A stretch of 64,000 bases of DNA from Solenopsis invicta (GCF_016802725.1 NC_052671.1:5271001-5335000); one strand, 5' to 3'; numbered from the stretch's first letter, positions 13,032 through 25,020 are shown. Made by a program: numbers and translations. Notes: generated by a model from the letters alone, not told the origin.

Positions 13032-14078
13032 ATGTCAAGAACAGGAACGAAACTCGATGCAAAGAAAGTGGCAAGTGTCACACTATTTTTTACGAAATAT
13101 TTACATACTATCGTTCATCGTTAATGGAGTGCGTTTGATTCTTTCACGTCTGTCTCAAATACAAGATTAATATCGAACGGAATTTGAGGTTATGATTATG
13201 TAAATCTTTATGGGATATATTTTTTAGAATATATTTCATACGATCTCTTTTACGTAGTTGACAGTCGTTCACCAAGAATCGATGATAATTAACAAATCTG
13301 ATTTGTTAATTATCAAAGCTAACATTGTTAAACCTGTGAAGACACAAATATACCCTTTATTATATTTAGGATACTTTTAAAAATATAGATATCTTTTTAA
13401 TACTATCGTTTTCCAAGAATGGATAATAATATCAGAGTCTCAATAAAGCTAACATTGTTAAATTTAGTTAGCTCGTAATAGCCTAATAGATACCAAATTT
13501 CAAGGCACACATATTCATGCTTTAGATATTGATATCGAATTGAGTTATAGAACTATAACATTGTTCTTTTTTCATTACAGAACTCTGAACTGTTCACTCT
13601 GACTTATGGTGCACTTGTAGCCCAGTTACTCCAGGATTATGAAAACGTGGACGACGTTAACAAACAGCTGGAAAGAATGGGATACAACATTGGGATACGG
13701 CTGATAGAGGACTTTCTGGCGAGGACTGGCTCCGGCCGATGCTACGATTTCAGAGACACAGCCGAGAAGATTCAAAGCGGTTTCAAGATATTTCTAGGCA
13801 TAACGCCATCGATCACAAACTGGAGCCCAGCTGGCGACGAGTTTTCCCTTTGCTTCGAAACGAATCCTCTGACGGAATTCGCAGAATTACCAGATAATTA
13901 TTCGAATCTCAAGTACTGTAACATTCTGCCTGGCGTGCTCAGAGGTGCCTGCGAAATGGTGCAAATGGAGGTCGCCTGCTGGTTTGTGCAGGATCAGCTC
14001 AAGAACGACAATGTCACGGAACTGCGGGTGAAATTTGTCAAGAGGCTAGAGGATGCAATACCAGCAGGCGAAGATTAA
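13032..14078 (+). CDS. Trappc3: TRAPPC3/Bet3, core subunit of TRAPP complexes
   Basis: Two coding exons: 13032-13070 and 13581-14078, giving 178 residues, the usual family length (about 180). TRAPPC3 is a core subunit of the TRAPP tethering complexes, which act as Rab1/Ypt1 exchange factors in ER-Golgi and Golgi traffic. Family marks are NSELFTLTYGALV, RLIEDFLAR, the palmitoylated-type cysteine at residue 67 (SGRCYDF), SNWSPAGDEFSL-like ITNWSPAGDEFSL, and the C-terminus RLEDAIPAGED. The intron begins GCAAGT and ends TTACAG: using this GC donor keeps the Val (KKVNSELF) that aligns without a gap with family members, whereas the alternative GT three bases earlier deletes one residue. It follows the LCA5-like gene on the same strand. 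Confidence 0.95.
13071..13076 (+). promoter_or_regulatory. non-canonical GC-AG splice donor in TRAPPC3
   Basis: Exon 1 ends ...AAAGTG and the intron starts GCAAGT. G|GCAAGT is the strong consensus of the minority GC-AG intron class. The alternative reading, AAA|GTGGCA, is a weak GT donor that would drop one codon. Confidence 0.75.
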
Positions 14079-14732
14079 ACGCATTCATTATCCAAATATG
14101 TACAAGCGATATCTACGTATTTGTCAATTTAATGATAAAGTATCTTGTATCTTTAAGTTTGATATGTTATAATAATTAGGCGTATATTTCCAATGCTTGC
14201 ATTCCGCATACTTTCGAGTAAAAGTAATATATGGTGGATTTCATATTAATGTTCGCAACGATAGTGAGAATACGCAATACATACCAAGTTTGTTTAACAT
14301 TGATTCCCGAGTTATTTCCTATCTTCTGTTAGTATAAAAAATCTTTTTTATATAGTAATTCCTAAGACTGTAAAAAATTTAAAGGAGTTATATACTTTGA
14401 CTTGTGAAGAAAAGATCCTATAAACTGTAAAAAATGTATCTTAAAGTTTTCAAAATACAGGATGGTAAAGTTGAGAAAAAAATATGAAAATTAAAAAAAA
14501 ACGCTTAGAAATATATTTTTAATGGTATGCTTATATAGGAATAAGAATTAATTTCCAGTACAAACAAAACATTTTTAAATCCACCAGGGGAGTTTGTATG
14601 GATAATCATATTAAGTTTTTTGAAATTAAAAAATGGTACACTAAAGTTTTTTTTTTAATAGTTTAACAATTTTTTGAAATTATAAAAATTGTCTCTTACG
14701 TTTCTTTCCGTTTTGTCTTTGAAAAAAAACTG
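14079..14732. other. TRAPPC3 3' region
   Basis: AT-rich 3' UTR and spacer without a recognisable gene on either strand. It ends where the large inverted duplication begins. Confidence 0.5.
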
Positions 14733-15439
14733 ATAAAACAGATACGATTTTTCGAGACGCCATCTCTACAACGTTGACATATACTACGATGCCAATGTAT
14801 GTACAGGTTAGAAAGCACGTCACCCGCGACTGTTGGCATACCTGGCGAAAAGAAGCGCGTACATGAGCTTCAAACCGTTCCTGTTCTAACCGCTTTCGCG
14901 GCAGACTGATTTGTCGTACTGTACCGACGATAATTTACGCGAACGCAATGAGGATGAGGTGCGAATACCGAATTGTAGGGATGAATGAACAGTAGATACG
15001 AGTACAAATTGACTCACCGTTCGCTGCTGGTCGTTTCGTTTATCGTTCAGCTCCGTCTCGGCCGCAATTCCTCCTCACAATTCGTCTTGATTCACACTTG
15101 GCACGACTCTTCGTTTTTGGCATTCTCGAAACACTCTCGGTACTCACGAGCGTTGGAAACTCGGGATATTAGGCAAAGGAGAAGATGAAAAACACGATTG
15201 AACGCGACACGACTTCGCATCATACATCGTATCCGACACGATGGATGTTTCCACGAACGCCCGACACTTCACTTCACTTTCGACATTCCACGGCACTCTC
15301 GAAACACTCGTTCACGTCAAACACTCGTACTGAACGACGAGGATGCGAGTCGAAATGCGCCGCGACACGTCGCTACTACGTACCGTCCTACCTGACCGAC
15401 CTGACCGACCGACTGACCGGAGTGACCGCTCGTCCGTGT

Positions 15440-15900
15440 ACAGTCGTGTTCATTATAGTTGCGACACTTTTTCTGAACGCGCAACTATAACGAGAGCTGA
15501 GAACGTGATTGGTTCTTACTTGTGGAGCTAACCAATTACGTTCGCCGCTCGATGAGCAAGGCTACATTCCAAAAATCATCGAAAAAAAAGTGTCGCAACT
15601 ACAATGCAGGCGACTGTACATACATACATACTGCGTAGCGACGGCAGCGCCACACGCAGCACATACACGGCTGTGCGTTGCTGTGCGTAGTCCAGCGGGC
15701 GCGTCGTGGCGCGTTTCAACTCGCATCCTCGTCGTCCCGTATAGTCGTGAGCTAAAAGATAACAACACATTTTTTGATGGTAGATGGTTTGATGCTTAAT
15801 TGGTTGGATCCACAGGTAAGAACCAATGACGTTCGCCGTTTAATGAGCAAGTCTACATTTCAAAAACAATCGAAGAAAATGTGTTGCAACCTTTTAGCTC
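15440..15900. repeat. inner inverted/direct repeat copies
   Basis: The centre of the large inverted duplication holds two copies in the same orientation of a unit with GACGTTCGCCG-like sequence, a TGAGCAAG(G/T)CTACATT motif and a GTGT(C/T)GCAAC end (about 15530-15602 and 15825-15891). A third, inverted, partial copy starts GTTGCGACACTTTTTCTG at 15459. A further inverted pair is TTGGTTCTTAC...GTGGAGCTAACCAA (15509-15535) against 15797-15828. The order suggests several rounds of duplication and inversion. Confidence 0.65.
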
Positions 15901-16387
15901 ACGACTATACAATATTTTGATGCGAGCGAGTGTTTCGAGAATGTCGTGGAGTGTTGACAGTGAAGTTGTGTCGGACGGCCAGTATGTATATATGTTGCCA
16001 CTGAGTGTCGGGTGTTCGTGCCAACATCCGTCGTGTTGGACACGATGCATGGTGCGAAGTCGTGTCGCGTTCTATCATGTTCTATTGTTTTTCGCGTCTT
16101 CTCCGTCGCCTCGTATGCCCGCATTGTCGAGTTTTCGACACGCGTGAGTACCGTGAATTCCGAAAGCGAAGTGTCGCATGTTCGTGCCAAGTGTGAACCA
16201 AGACGAATCCTCGTGAGGAGGATCTTGGATCCACTCAGACGGCAACGCGTCAATCGCGTACGTCTTCTCCATTGCCCCGTATTCCGTATCTCGAGTTTTC
16301 AACGGGCGTGAGTGTCGAAAGCGAAATACGCGCGTGCCAAGTGTGAATCAAGACGCATCGTCGCGAGGAGGATCTTGGAGCTCAAAC

Positions 16388-16439
16388 GTTCGAGAGCTGC
16401 GGCCGAGACAGAGCTGGATGGAGGGACCATCGGTGAACG
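16388..16439 (+). promoter_or_regulatory. putative noncoding first exon and donor of the RNF180-like gene
   Basis: GC-rich sequence ends in a strong donor, GTGAACG|GTGAGTC at about 16440, on the strand and at a distance suited to splice to the acceptor TTGCTCAG at 17127. No ATG-led frame continues across it, so it would be 5' UTR. The same exon-end plus donor exists in mirror image at about 15010-15022 on the minus strand, in the left arm of the inverted duplication. Inference from sequence only. Confidence 0.4.
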
Positions 16440-17150
16440 GTGAGTCAATTCAATTGTATCTACTGTTTATTCGGCCTCATGTTTCAGTATTCGCGCCTGG
16501 TCTCGATTACGTTCGCATAAATCGCGACAAGATGGCTCAATGAATCGCGCGAGAGCCGGCCGTTAGGATAGGAAAAAATTTGAAGTTTGTATACGCGCTC
16601 TTGGCGCTTGCTAGGTGTGCCAACAGTCGCGAGTGATACATGATATGCTTTCCGAGATCTGATTTGTACATTGGCATCGTAGTGTATATCCACGTTGCAG
16701 AGATGGCGTCTCAAAAATATGTTCTGTGGTGTTGTGTGGCTAAAATCTAAATCGTGGGTATGCCCATTTTCAGGCTTCTTTTCTTTCTTTCGATTTTCTT
16801 GTAAAATCTATGCTATCCAAGTTTTTTTTGGTGTATTTTTATTGTATAAAAGAATTTTGTGATCTGTCAAACCAATTCGAAAATCAATTTATTCTGTAAT
16901 GCGATCGGTATTTAGAAGGTAATAAGTATTAAAATAGGAATTATCCTTTCTTTAAAGAATCTTTTAAAGTTATATAAGTTTAAAAAATTCTTGAAACAAA
17001 GGATTATTCACATTTTAATTTCTGATTAAATTTCCACTAGTTTAAAATATTAAAAAATATATAGGTGATTGATAAGGCATTCTCATAAATTCATTGAAAT
17101 CGATGATAGCAATAATTTATTGCTCAGGTAGTTATCACTGTCTTTGTATC

Positions 17151-17574
17151 ATGGAAGTGAGATGCAGGCGTTGCTGCAAATCTCTTTTCAAGGGTGACTC
17201 TGTCTTGTTTAATGCGCATCATGAAGTAAAGCAGCGGGAAACAGATGTAGGATGCCAAGCAGATGAGTCCGATTGTTGTTCATACTTGACTCCGGAGAAT
17301 GCACCAGATTGGATTATGAATGCTATCAATCAAGTATACTTTCTTTGTCAAGATTTTAGAAATATGTGTATATATAAATATATTATGCGTGTACGTGAAA
17401 TGCAATACTAGATAATTGTTTTGATAGGAATCTTGGACCAAAGGAAAATTACATTGTCCACACTGCAACAGTCGCTTAGGATTTTTCAACTTTGTGAATG
17501 AGATGAAATGTTGCTGCGACAAATATGTGAGGCCTCCTATAAGAATAGTTAACTCTAAAATAGATATTATGTGA
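17151..17574 (+). CDS. RNF180 N-terminus-like small protein, RING absent
   Basis: Two coding exons: 17151-17333 and 17428-17574, giving 109 residues. The first has cysteine pairs CRRC...C (RCRRCCKSLF) like the N-terminal zinc-binding region of RNF180/Rines. The second has WTKGKLHCPHCNSRLGFFNF followed by CCCDK, matching the RNF180 block W-T-x-G-K-L-x-C-P-x-C-x-x-R-L-G-x-F-N-F plus a later Cys pair. RNF180 is a membrane-anchored E3 ligase of about 590 residues; here the frame stops directly after this domain, with no RING and no transmembrane segment. The role is unknown; it may bind the same partner without ligase activity. The start at 17151 is the first ATG after the acceptor at 17127. It converges with the minus-strand LysM gene. 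Confidence 0.75.
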
Positions 17575-19325
17575 AAGTTAAAGACAATAAGTAAAAACAG
17601 AACTGTGTATACGTGTTGCCTGTGTTTTATGTAAATGATCTTGTGTGATACATTTTTATAGAAATTATATTTCTATTATTATAGAAGTAATAATAAATGA
17701 TAACTAATAAAAATAATGATAGAGTAATAAATCATATTGTGACAACTTTATAATTTTAAATAATATATAAATTATTTTTTTATTAGATTGTTGTCATGCG
17801 CCAAATAATAATGGACTCTAGCCAAACTTTCATTATTTTTATTAGATCTCATTAGATCTTTTTTATTTAATTCATATTTACATTACTTAGTTACATCTTT
17901 TCCAACTTATGTATATATTGTCTATATATATGTATATAGTGGCGAGGATGCATCAGAGATCTTAATTTATAAGATATAACATTTTTATATATTTTTTTAC
18001 AGTGAAATGGTATTGCATAATATTAATTACAGACAACATTATCAACAGTGCTGCTATTTATACTGTATGTACAGTGTAAAATAGAGGATTTCTTAGAGAT
18101 TATGTACAAAACTTGGATATATTATAGATTTTGATGTACAATGTATATCAATGTGTATTTATGTTTAGGTGAAATTGTTTATATATTTATAAATTTTAAA
18201 TTGCTATTTTCTAATCTCAATCGCTTTGCGACATTAAATGATATTATTTATAACATTACTTAAAATAAACTTTCTTTATTTGCTGAATCTCTTCGTAACA
18301 TTTGTACGATACATTTTATGAAGAATTTGCTGATAATTTTGCAATAATAATTTTGAATTGATTAAATGTTATTTAAAATGTGTTCTATTATTACACTTCC
18401 ATGAATTCAATATTACTCTTAGAAAACTTAGTCCAGCTAAGAATCAATATTAGAAGAACTAATTCGTAATGCTTTAGTAATGCCAGGAGTATTTTCTGCC
18501 CCTTTAATTTACATATAATCATTTTCACTAGTATTCTTTTGTAAACAATACTAACATTTATATATATTTAATATTAGAAAAATATCGTATACGTATGATA
18601 TTTTTTTTATTTGTGAAAAAAATTTTTATAAGGTTTATTAAGAGAGAAAATAAAATATATTTTTTCGTTATAACAGATGTAACAATTAGTTTAAGAAGTC
18701 ATATTTCAGATAAGTAGAGTCTATATTTTATTTATAGTTTTGCACTCTTCATTTTCACTACATAATAACTAGTTTTCTTAAAGCTGTTTTTGGTTTTCTG
18801 CCAAATTTTTAGGTAATTCATCACAGTGGTTTAAACTAAAAAAAAAAGTAGAAGAAAAACAGTATTTGAAAAAGAAACATATATAACATTTTATGTGACT
18901 TAATCAGATAAAGACGAAGCACAGAAAAGGATTATTACATAACGTAGAGTTTCATATTCAAGGCACATATGGTCCACTCATCAACGTTATGTAAAACAGT
19001 TCAGCGCTACGTATAAAAGTTAGTTGATCCATTCTTCATGATATCATTCTCGACGAAACAGTCATAAAACTGGGGATACAGCGATAGTTATATAAGAATA
19101 TTGCTTAGATCAGCTACATGGATACGAACGGTCTTTCAATAATAAAAAAAAAAAGAGAGCAATGCGGAGTTCAATTAATATACATAATATTGGATCAACC
19201 AACGTGTCAGACGCGTGAGAAGCAAGACCTCCTATTCGCCATTGATATACAGTACATCCTTTCCTACAAGTTTTTTAATTTTACAATCGACACACAGGAT
19301 ATTATAGTCCAATGAAATTTAGACG
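17575..19325. other. 3' regions of two convergent genes
   Basis: AT-rich spacer between the plus-strand RNF180-like gene and the minus-strand LysM gene, presumably their 3' UTRs. AATAAA-type strings occur near 17690-17710 for the plus-strand gene. I see no further gene; the open frame at 19118-19315 has no family resemblance and starts in an A-run. Confidence 0.5.
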
Positions 19326-22102
19326 CTACAACTGGAACATCTCGTCTTGCTGCTGCTCGAGTCTTTGCAAGGAAGTCTTTACTTTTTTTCCCTGCGTCAT
19401 AACTACAGCAGTTGGAAAGTTGTGCATATCACTAGAGGACACAGGTCTGACGGAGTCAGAGGAGGACGTCGAGTATGTATTCGATGTGGTCGGGAATGAG
19501 TTTCGTAATTTGGCAGACCCACGCCGTCGTTGTACGTAAATGTCATTGCCATCAGTGCAAAATCTGCAAAAGTAATTTATGGGAATAAAGATATAAAATT
19601 TAATGTTTTTCGATGTAACGCACTTGCAAAGGTCACAACTATTCAGAACAAATTCTCTTTAAAATATGTTATCAAACATAAAAATCTAATTTTTTATATC
19701 GGCTCAATATTTAAAAATTATGACGGATGAAACAATCCCTAAAAACTAACGCTTATATTTGATTCTAAACAATTATTAATGAAACAGTGAAATGTATAGT
19801 AAAATATTTGAGATAAAACTTATGGTTTTTCAAATATGCTTTACTGTATATTTAAATTTTTTTTAAATCTAATATTTTTCAAAATATTTTCATAGTTTTG
19901 AGTCATTTTTTAAAATCTTAGGTTAGTCTGATATAAAAAGAGTAGGACTAAGAATAGTCTAAGATTCCTATCAAAATAATTATCTGGTATTGCATTTTAT
20001 GTATGTAAATACATATATTTATATATACGTGTATTTCTAAAATCTCTTATATTTTTGTTTTACATGTCTCAAATTTTTATTTCAAGGAGAATCAAACCCG
20101 GTTCTGGACAGTTGTAAGAGGTCCCTTGTCAAACTCAAGAGCTTACAGATAATAAATTTTTATTTTCTTATCTAGCTCGCCTCTCATATCTTGATTAAAT
20201 CACCAGTACTTTTTATATAAGATCTTTTATATAACACTTGTATGTATGTGAAAATATGTAATTTCATTGAATGCTTATAAGGCATAGAAAATAACTTACT
20301 CACTATTCCCTTGAGCGCGTTTGACCTCTCTTTTGGCGTTAGCTATCGAGGTATCCATTTTAGCTAAGAAATCATTAACTGAACTTTCGTCGCCAATAGG
20401 TGACGATATTGAAGAAGGACTAGATATCTGCAAAATATGACACATATTTATTCATAAGACATTCGTAAAACATATCTATCGCAATAAGGCAACTCCTCCT
20501 ATACTTTACTTACATTTGGAGGGACATCGTGCTCTTCAGAAGCTACCAATTCATTGTTACATGTAGAGGCGGGACTGTCCGCGCTTACAGGAATAAGCAA
20601 ATGCTCCCGTAAAAATAAACTATCCGACGCCCACAATCTATTGATCCTTCTTATTTGTTCTGTCTGCAAGAATCAGAAACGTCAATCTCATATTAGATAC
20701 GCTATTTTTGCCTTGAACAAGCGTAATGTTGCCCGAAACGGCGTGTGCACGTGAATGAACAATGTGACCAGATATTTTCTAATCCAAAGCGGGACAATTT
20801 CGTCACCATTTAAACGTATTAGGTTTATCATTATAATTTAGCAAAATTAATAAAAAATAATAAATTGAATATATTAGACTCAGATAGCCAAACATGCCAA
20901 CAACATTTCAACTATTTTCTCCTGCATTTGTGTCATTATCATAGGAAAAGGCTCATTTGGTCATTAATGTTTAATATGATATTTTATGTTTTAAATGGTA
21001 ATTTATAGGCAATAGATAATCGGCTTATAAAGTTCATGGCATCTCATATTATCAAATCTGGTGCTATCTTTATTTTGACCAAATGGGTCTTTTCCTATGA
21101 TAACACATTTCTGTTCTTATATTATAGTTGAATTGTAATGAATAGAAACCAAGCTTAGGGCCATTTTCATCAACTCTGGTTAATCTAATTGAATTTTCCA
21201 TTGGAATTGACCAACTGCATCTGTCTGTTATGTAAAATGACAACTATGTCAATTCTAATAGACTAATCAATTAATTAGATTAACTGGAATTGATAAGTGG
21301 CTCTTAAAAAAAAAAACATTAGACAGAATATGTTCTACAGTCATGATCGAGTTTGCTGGCATACCGTTGATAAGTTGCTAGCATTTTATAATCTTGGGAT
21401 ATAACATAAAAAAACAAGTGCCATTGATGTTCAATAATATTTCCATATATCAATTATAAAACATTTTTTAGTTCTATAAACTATGCCAATATGATTAGAT
21501 TTAAAATGCAATCATAAAGTAGCTACAAATTAAATTTATAAAGTATATTTTAGCAGAATTTTCCTGTTATAATAAAGACATTTAACCCTCCGTAAACTCT
21601 TATTTTTCACTGCTTGGTTAAATTACCTAAGTCACTGTAAAAAGATAATGTTTTTTCAAAAAGAATTTTTGGATTCTTAAAGTCTGAAAGAAATTCTAGT
21701 ATATTCATTTAACACTCAAGAGAAAAGGAGAAAGAGAATCGGGAAAATTAGAAAAAAATTGCTCTAGTGAATATGATCCAGGTTAATCAATGTAGGATTA
21801 ATATGTTTGACTTCTCAAAAGTGGGACTGTCCCACTGAAGGTTGAACATCTGGTAACATCATCTAGGCATATTATCAATAAGGCACATGAATGAGAGGGC
21901 GATATGCGAGGACGGGCCGTACCGTAACTCCGTATTTAAGCGCTATTCCTTGGAGGGTGTCCGTAGGAGACACCGTGTGCTTCACCAGACTCTCGGTCCG
22001 CGTTATGTGTTTGGCCGTGCTGCCGTATTTCTTCAGGGTCCTCCCCGTATCCCGAATGCACCGGCGTTCCTCCATCTCCCTGGCACCGTTCCTCTCCATC
22101 AT
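19326..22102 (-). CDS. LYSMD2: LYSMD1/2-type LysM domain protein
   Basis: Coding exons in transcript order: 22102-21923, 20663-20514, 20427-20300, 19563-19326, giving 231 residues; phases agree throughout. A short Arg/Ser leader with the family string KKYGST is followed by one LysM domain at about 40-86 (VKHTVSPTDTLQGIALKYGVT, then EQIRRINRLW and FLREHLLIPV), split by intron 1. Further on are SSVNDFLAKMD, the family's second conserved block, and a C-terminus ending SLQRLEQQQDEMFQL. There is no signal peptide or membrane segment, so it belongs with the intracellular LYSMD1/2 rather than the membrane LYSMD3/4. The molecular role of the family is poorly known. The start is the first ATG of an ATGATG pair; the frame is open but ATG-less for a while upstream. 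Intron 1 (1.26 kb) carries two foldback elements. Confidence 0.88.
20926..21110. repeat. foldback element C in LYSMD intron 1
   Basis: Arms at about 20926-20965 and 21070-21110 pair as inverted copies, with GTGTCATTATCATAGGAAAA on the left and the complement of TTTTCCTATGATAACAC on the right, then CTCATTTGGTCA against TGACCAAATGGG. The arms are about 40 nt and the loop about 105 nt. MITE-like; no coding capacity. Confidence 0.7.
21165..21305. repeat. foldback element D in LYSMD intron 1
   Basis: Left arm TTTTCATCAACTCTGGTTAA with TCTAATTGAATTTT pairs with the right arm CTAATCAATTAATTAGATTAA followed by CTGGAATTGATAAGTGG. The words (CATCAA, GGTTAA, GATTAACT) resemble those of the hairpin array at 42.3-43.5 kb, so it may be a distant relative. 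Confidence 0.5.
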
Positions 22103-24900
22103 TAGGCCTCCAGGACGCTCACGAGAAACCGGCACGCACCATAACTCGTCAACGTACGTTTCGGTGATCCACTCGCACGAGTTTCACATAACCTGTCTGA
22201 GGATTTCGCGGATTAGGATGGATTTTTCTCTCTGGCTCTCCCGATCGTCGGCGAGGTTGTCTCTCGACGCCTCGTCGAGGAAAACGCGCATCGTCTCGCT
22301 CGATCTCGAGCTTTTCTCCCGTACGCAAAAACGGGAGGACGAGACCGCTCGATGAATTTGAACACTTACGAGGCGCGTGGAACGACAACAAATCACTCGG
22401 AGAACTGAGATGCTCAACTTTCATGCCTGGCACGGCGTGCACGCGTTCACGGGAGACCTTGTCATTTTTCTCGGAATCATTGACGGGCCCTTGATTGATC
22501 TCTCCCGATTTCTGATCGCGAATCACGGGAAAGTATCACGAGATCGCCCCGCGCTATGGCTGATCGCGTTCAGCTGATTAGCGGGCCTTAGCGGCGGTCG
22601 CGCGTGAACGGAGAGTGTTTTTTTTTCTCTCTTTCTCTTTCTCCCTCTCTTTCTCAGGCGGCAATCGTCGCGATGGCAATAGTCTTCTTCCGTCGTTGGG
22701 AAATGACATTAAACGCGAAAGGGTGGAATGAAATGTCCCGGGGAGAGAGAGTGAGCGCGCGACAATTGTACGCGTTTACTGCGTAAACCGCAAAACTGCC
22801 TGTCAGAGTCGCAAGATCGAAAGGATTATCTTTTTCCTCCTTCTATAAAGGCCGTTCTACAATAAATGTAGTAGTCGTAGCCGTAAATATAGTTGTAAAG
22901 CGCAACTCTATGCCCATTTTTGCCGATGCTGATCAGCTTTATTCTCAGTTTTACTTCCTTTTTATCTTTTTCTAATTTTAAGAATAACAGAAACCGAGAT
23001 TAAAGGTAATTTACGTTGATGGAAATGTACAAACTGCGCCGTACAATACGTATTTTACAACAGGGTTGTACCGTAAATTTCAAGATTATGTCAATATACA
23101 CTGCTTACGTAGACTGTTTACTTTACGTTTACATGTATCTTTTTCATTTAGACATTGGAAATAATGTAAATTATATAACTTTAAGAGCTCGAAAAAACTG
23201 TTATTTTTTTCTATTTTTTCGCTGATTTTCTCAGTTGTAAGAAAATTTTTCCAATAAATTTTGTTTCCCTTAGAAAAGGAACCAAAAACATCCACGGAAA
23301 ACTATAGTAAATTATTACAAATTATAGATAATTAATATAATAAAGGAAAAAAGTAATTAAGCTACAAAATTATAAATATATCTAACTTAAGAATTGATAA
23401 AATAAAAGTATATAATATTAAAAATTAAAAAATAAAATAAAATTTTTACTTTTCAATCTTTCATAATTCATAGATTATTGTTTACATAATTTACATTGCA
23501 CGTAGTTGAGTATTTATTTTATATTTTACGTGCCAATGCTTAATCCCTGATAAATTATTATAAATTGAACAGCACAGTACAAAAAAAGTAATTAAATTAT
23601 AAAATTGTATAGACTAATGTGATTGTACATATGTGATTGTAGTGTTGATATAAAATAAAAATATGTATAATGTTAAAAATAAAGGAACAGTATAATTGTC
23701 ACTATTTCTGATAAAATTTGAATCTTCTATCCATGAATTAGTGTTTACACAGACGATGTGCAAAACAGCTTACATTGTATACATATAATGTAGATTATTT
23801 ATACTTTTTATATTTTTATAAATTATACTTATTTATACTTTACACGTAAACGTTTAACCTGTCTTACAATCACTTACAAAACTACGCTATTGTAGACCGG
23901 TCTTAAGATGAGACGCGCCCCGTCTGGGAATCACGTGCGGTTGCATAAAAAATGAGGTAATCATATGACCGCGCGAAACTTTCTCACCGAGAAGCGTGAG
24001 CGATCGATCGCTCCTTAATCGCGTCGCGACCCCGTTTGTTTACGCGGTGAATAGGAAAAAGGAGTTTGCTTGCTCGCAGCTCGCGGGGTATTAGGAGGGG
24101 GGGGGGGGACGATCCAGATATTCGTGGGAATGTAAAATAAGAAAATAATGGAATGAGATTTTAATAAAAAAATGTTCATTATAATACGTTACACAGTTAT
24201 CTATTTTTAAATACAATATATTACAGAGAGAGAAACACACAATTATAATTTATTGTTATTAATATTATGTCTATTATATTTAGCTTACGATTATTATTAT
24301 TATTATCATTATCATTACTCTATGTGCTAGCCTCAATGAATATATAAGGCAGCAGGAAAAAAATTATGTGTAATGGGAGACTAATTAATGCATATATTTT
24401 TGTTTTTTATTCATTTAGGGCAACTGTATAGTCGATTATTACGATGTATTAATCCCCAGTAGCTGTGCAACAGTAACGGCGATATTGGTAATAAATAGTT
24501 AACGTAAGGATAAATATTACGCTACCGCGGCAGTGTACTTCGTGGATTCTGTGGGTAAGGGGCTGATTTTCTCTAATTATCAGGACTATATCGGCTAATA
24601 TTCTACACGATTTACCCCTCCCCGCTATTCCAAATAGTATCGGCTACTTAATGATGATTGAACATCAACAAGCAGCGTTTATATTATTTAAAATTATTTT
24701 TTTCCCCATAAACTGTCACAGACAAGAGTTACTGATAATTTTTTCATTTTTTCTTTATGAATAACTACACGAGCGATTTGATTTCCTTATAAATCTGTAC
24801 CTCGGAAATGGTAGAACGATCAGAGTTATAACGGAAATATATCAGAATTGTGTTTATGTGTGTTTATGTGTATGTGTAGTTCGTATGTATGGTGGATGTG
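22103..24900. other. LYSMD 5' region and striatin 3' flank
   Basis: GC-rich up to about 22800 (presumed LYSMD promoter and 5' UTR; a TCTCTTTCTC pyrimidine run at 22620-22655). From 23300 to 23780 there is a diverged direct repeat of very AT-rich sequence (about 23308-23510 and 23555-23775). A second CpG-rich patch at 23890-24110 ends in a 12-G run (24097-24108) and could be a distal promoter for the minus-strand LysM gene. Beyond 24170 the sequence is AT-rich and probably includes the striatin 3' UTR. Open frames on the GC-rich part have no family resemblance. Confidence 0.45.
23308..23775. repeat. diverged direct repeat, period about 245 bp
   Basis: Two AT-rich blocks share the same order of words: AATTATTA(C/T)AAATT, AAAAAAGTAATTAA, ACAAAATTATA/ATAAAATTGTAT, GATA(A)AATAAAA(G/A)TAT, then a TTCAATCTTTCATAATTCAT/TTGAATCTTCTATCCATGAAT block and GTTTACA. 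It looks like an old tandem duplication; no function is apparent. Confidence 0.5.
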
Positions 24901-25020
24901 ACACATAAAGTTATATAAGGCTATCTAAAATGAAGTATACGAGTACAAAAACTGCTCGATTTGATGTAATAGTAGAAATCATTTTGATGTAACGAGAGTG
25001 TCTCTTGGATTTTACACATT

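Larger units (their letters stand above)
14733..16732. repeat. 2-kb imperfect inverted duplication round a promoter/exon 1
   Basis: The left part (about 14733-15490) reappears in reverse complement in the right part (about 15840-16732). Matching pairs, from outside in: GAGACGCCATCTCT (14754) with AGAGATGGCGTCTC (16700); CGCGACTGTTGGCA with TGCCAACAGTCGCG; CAGTAGATAC with GTATCTACTG; GACTCACCGTTC with GAACGGTGAGTC; CTTGATTCACACTTGGCAC with GTGCCAAGTGTGAATCAAG. By eye the arms are about 75-80% identical with indels. The centre carries further inverted copies, and the right arm has an internal direct duplication (about 16128-16236 and 16283-16380). The region is GC/CpG-rich, so it shows many spurious open frames on both strands. 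Confidence 0.8.

Noticed and set aside
14985..16543. Many overlapping open frames of 60-119 codons on both strands
   Set aside because: They lie in a GC-rich inverted duplication, are Arg/Thr/His/Cys-rich with no family resemblance, and appear in several frames at once, as expected of noncoding GC-rich DNA.
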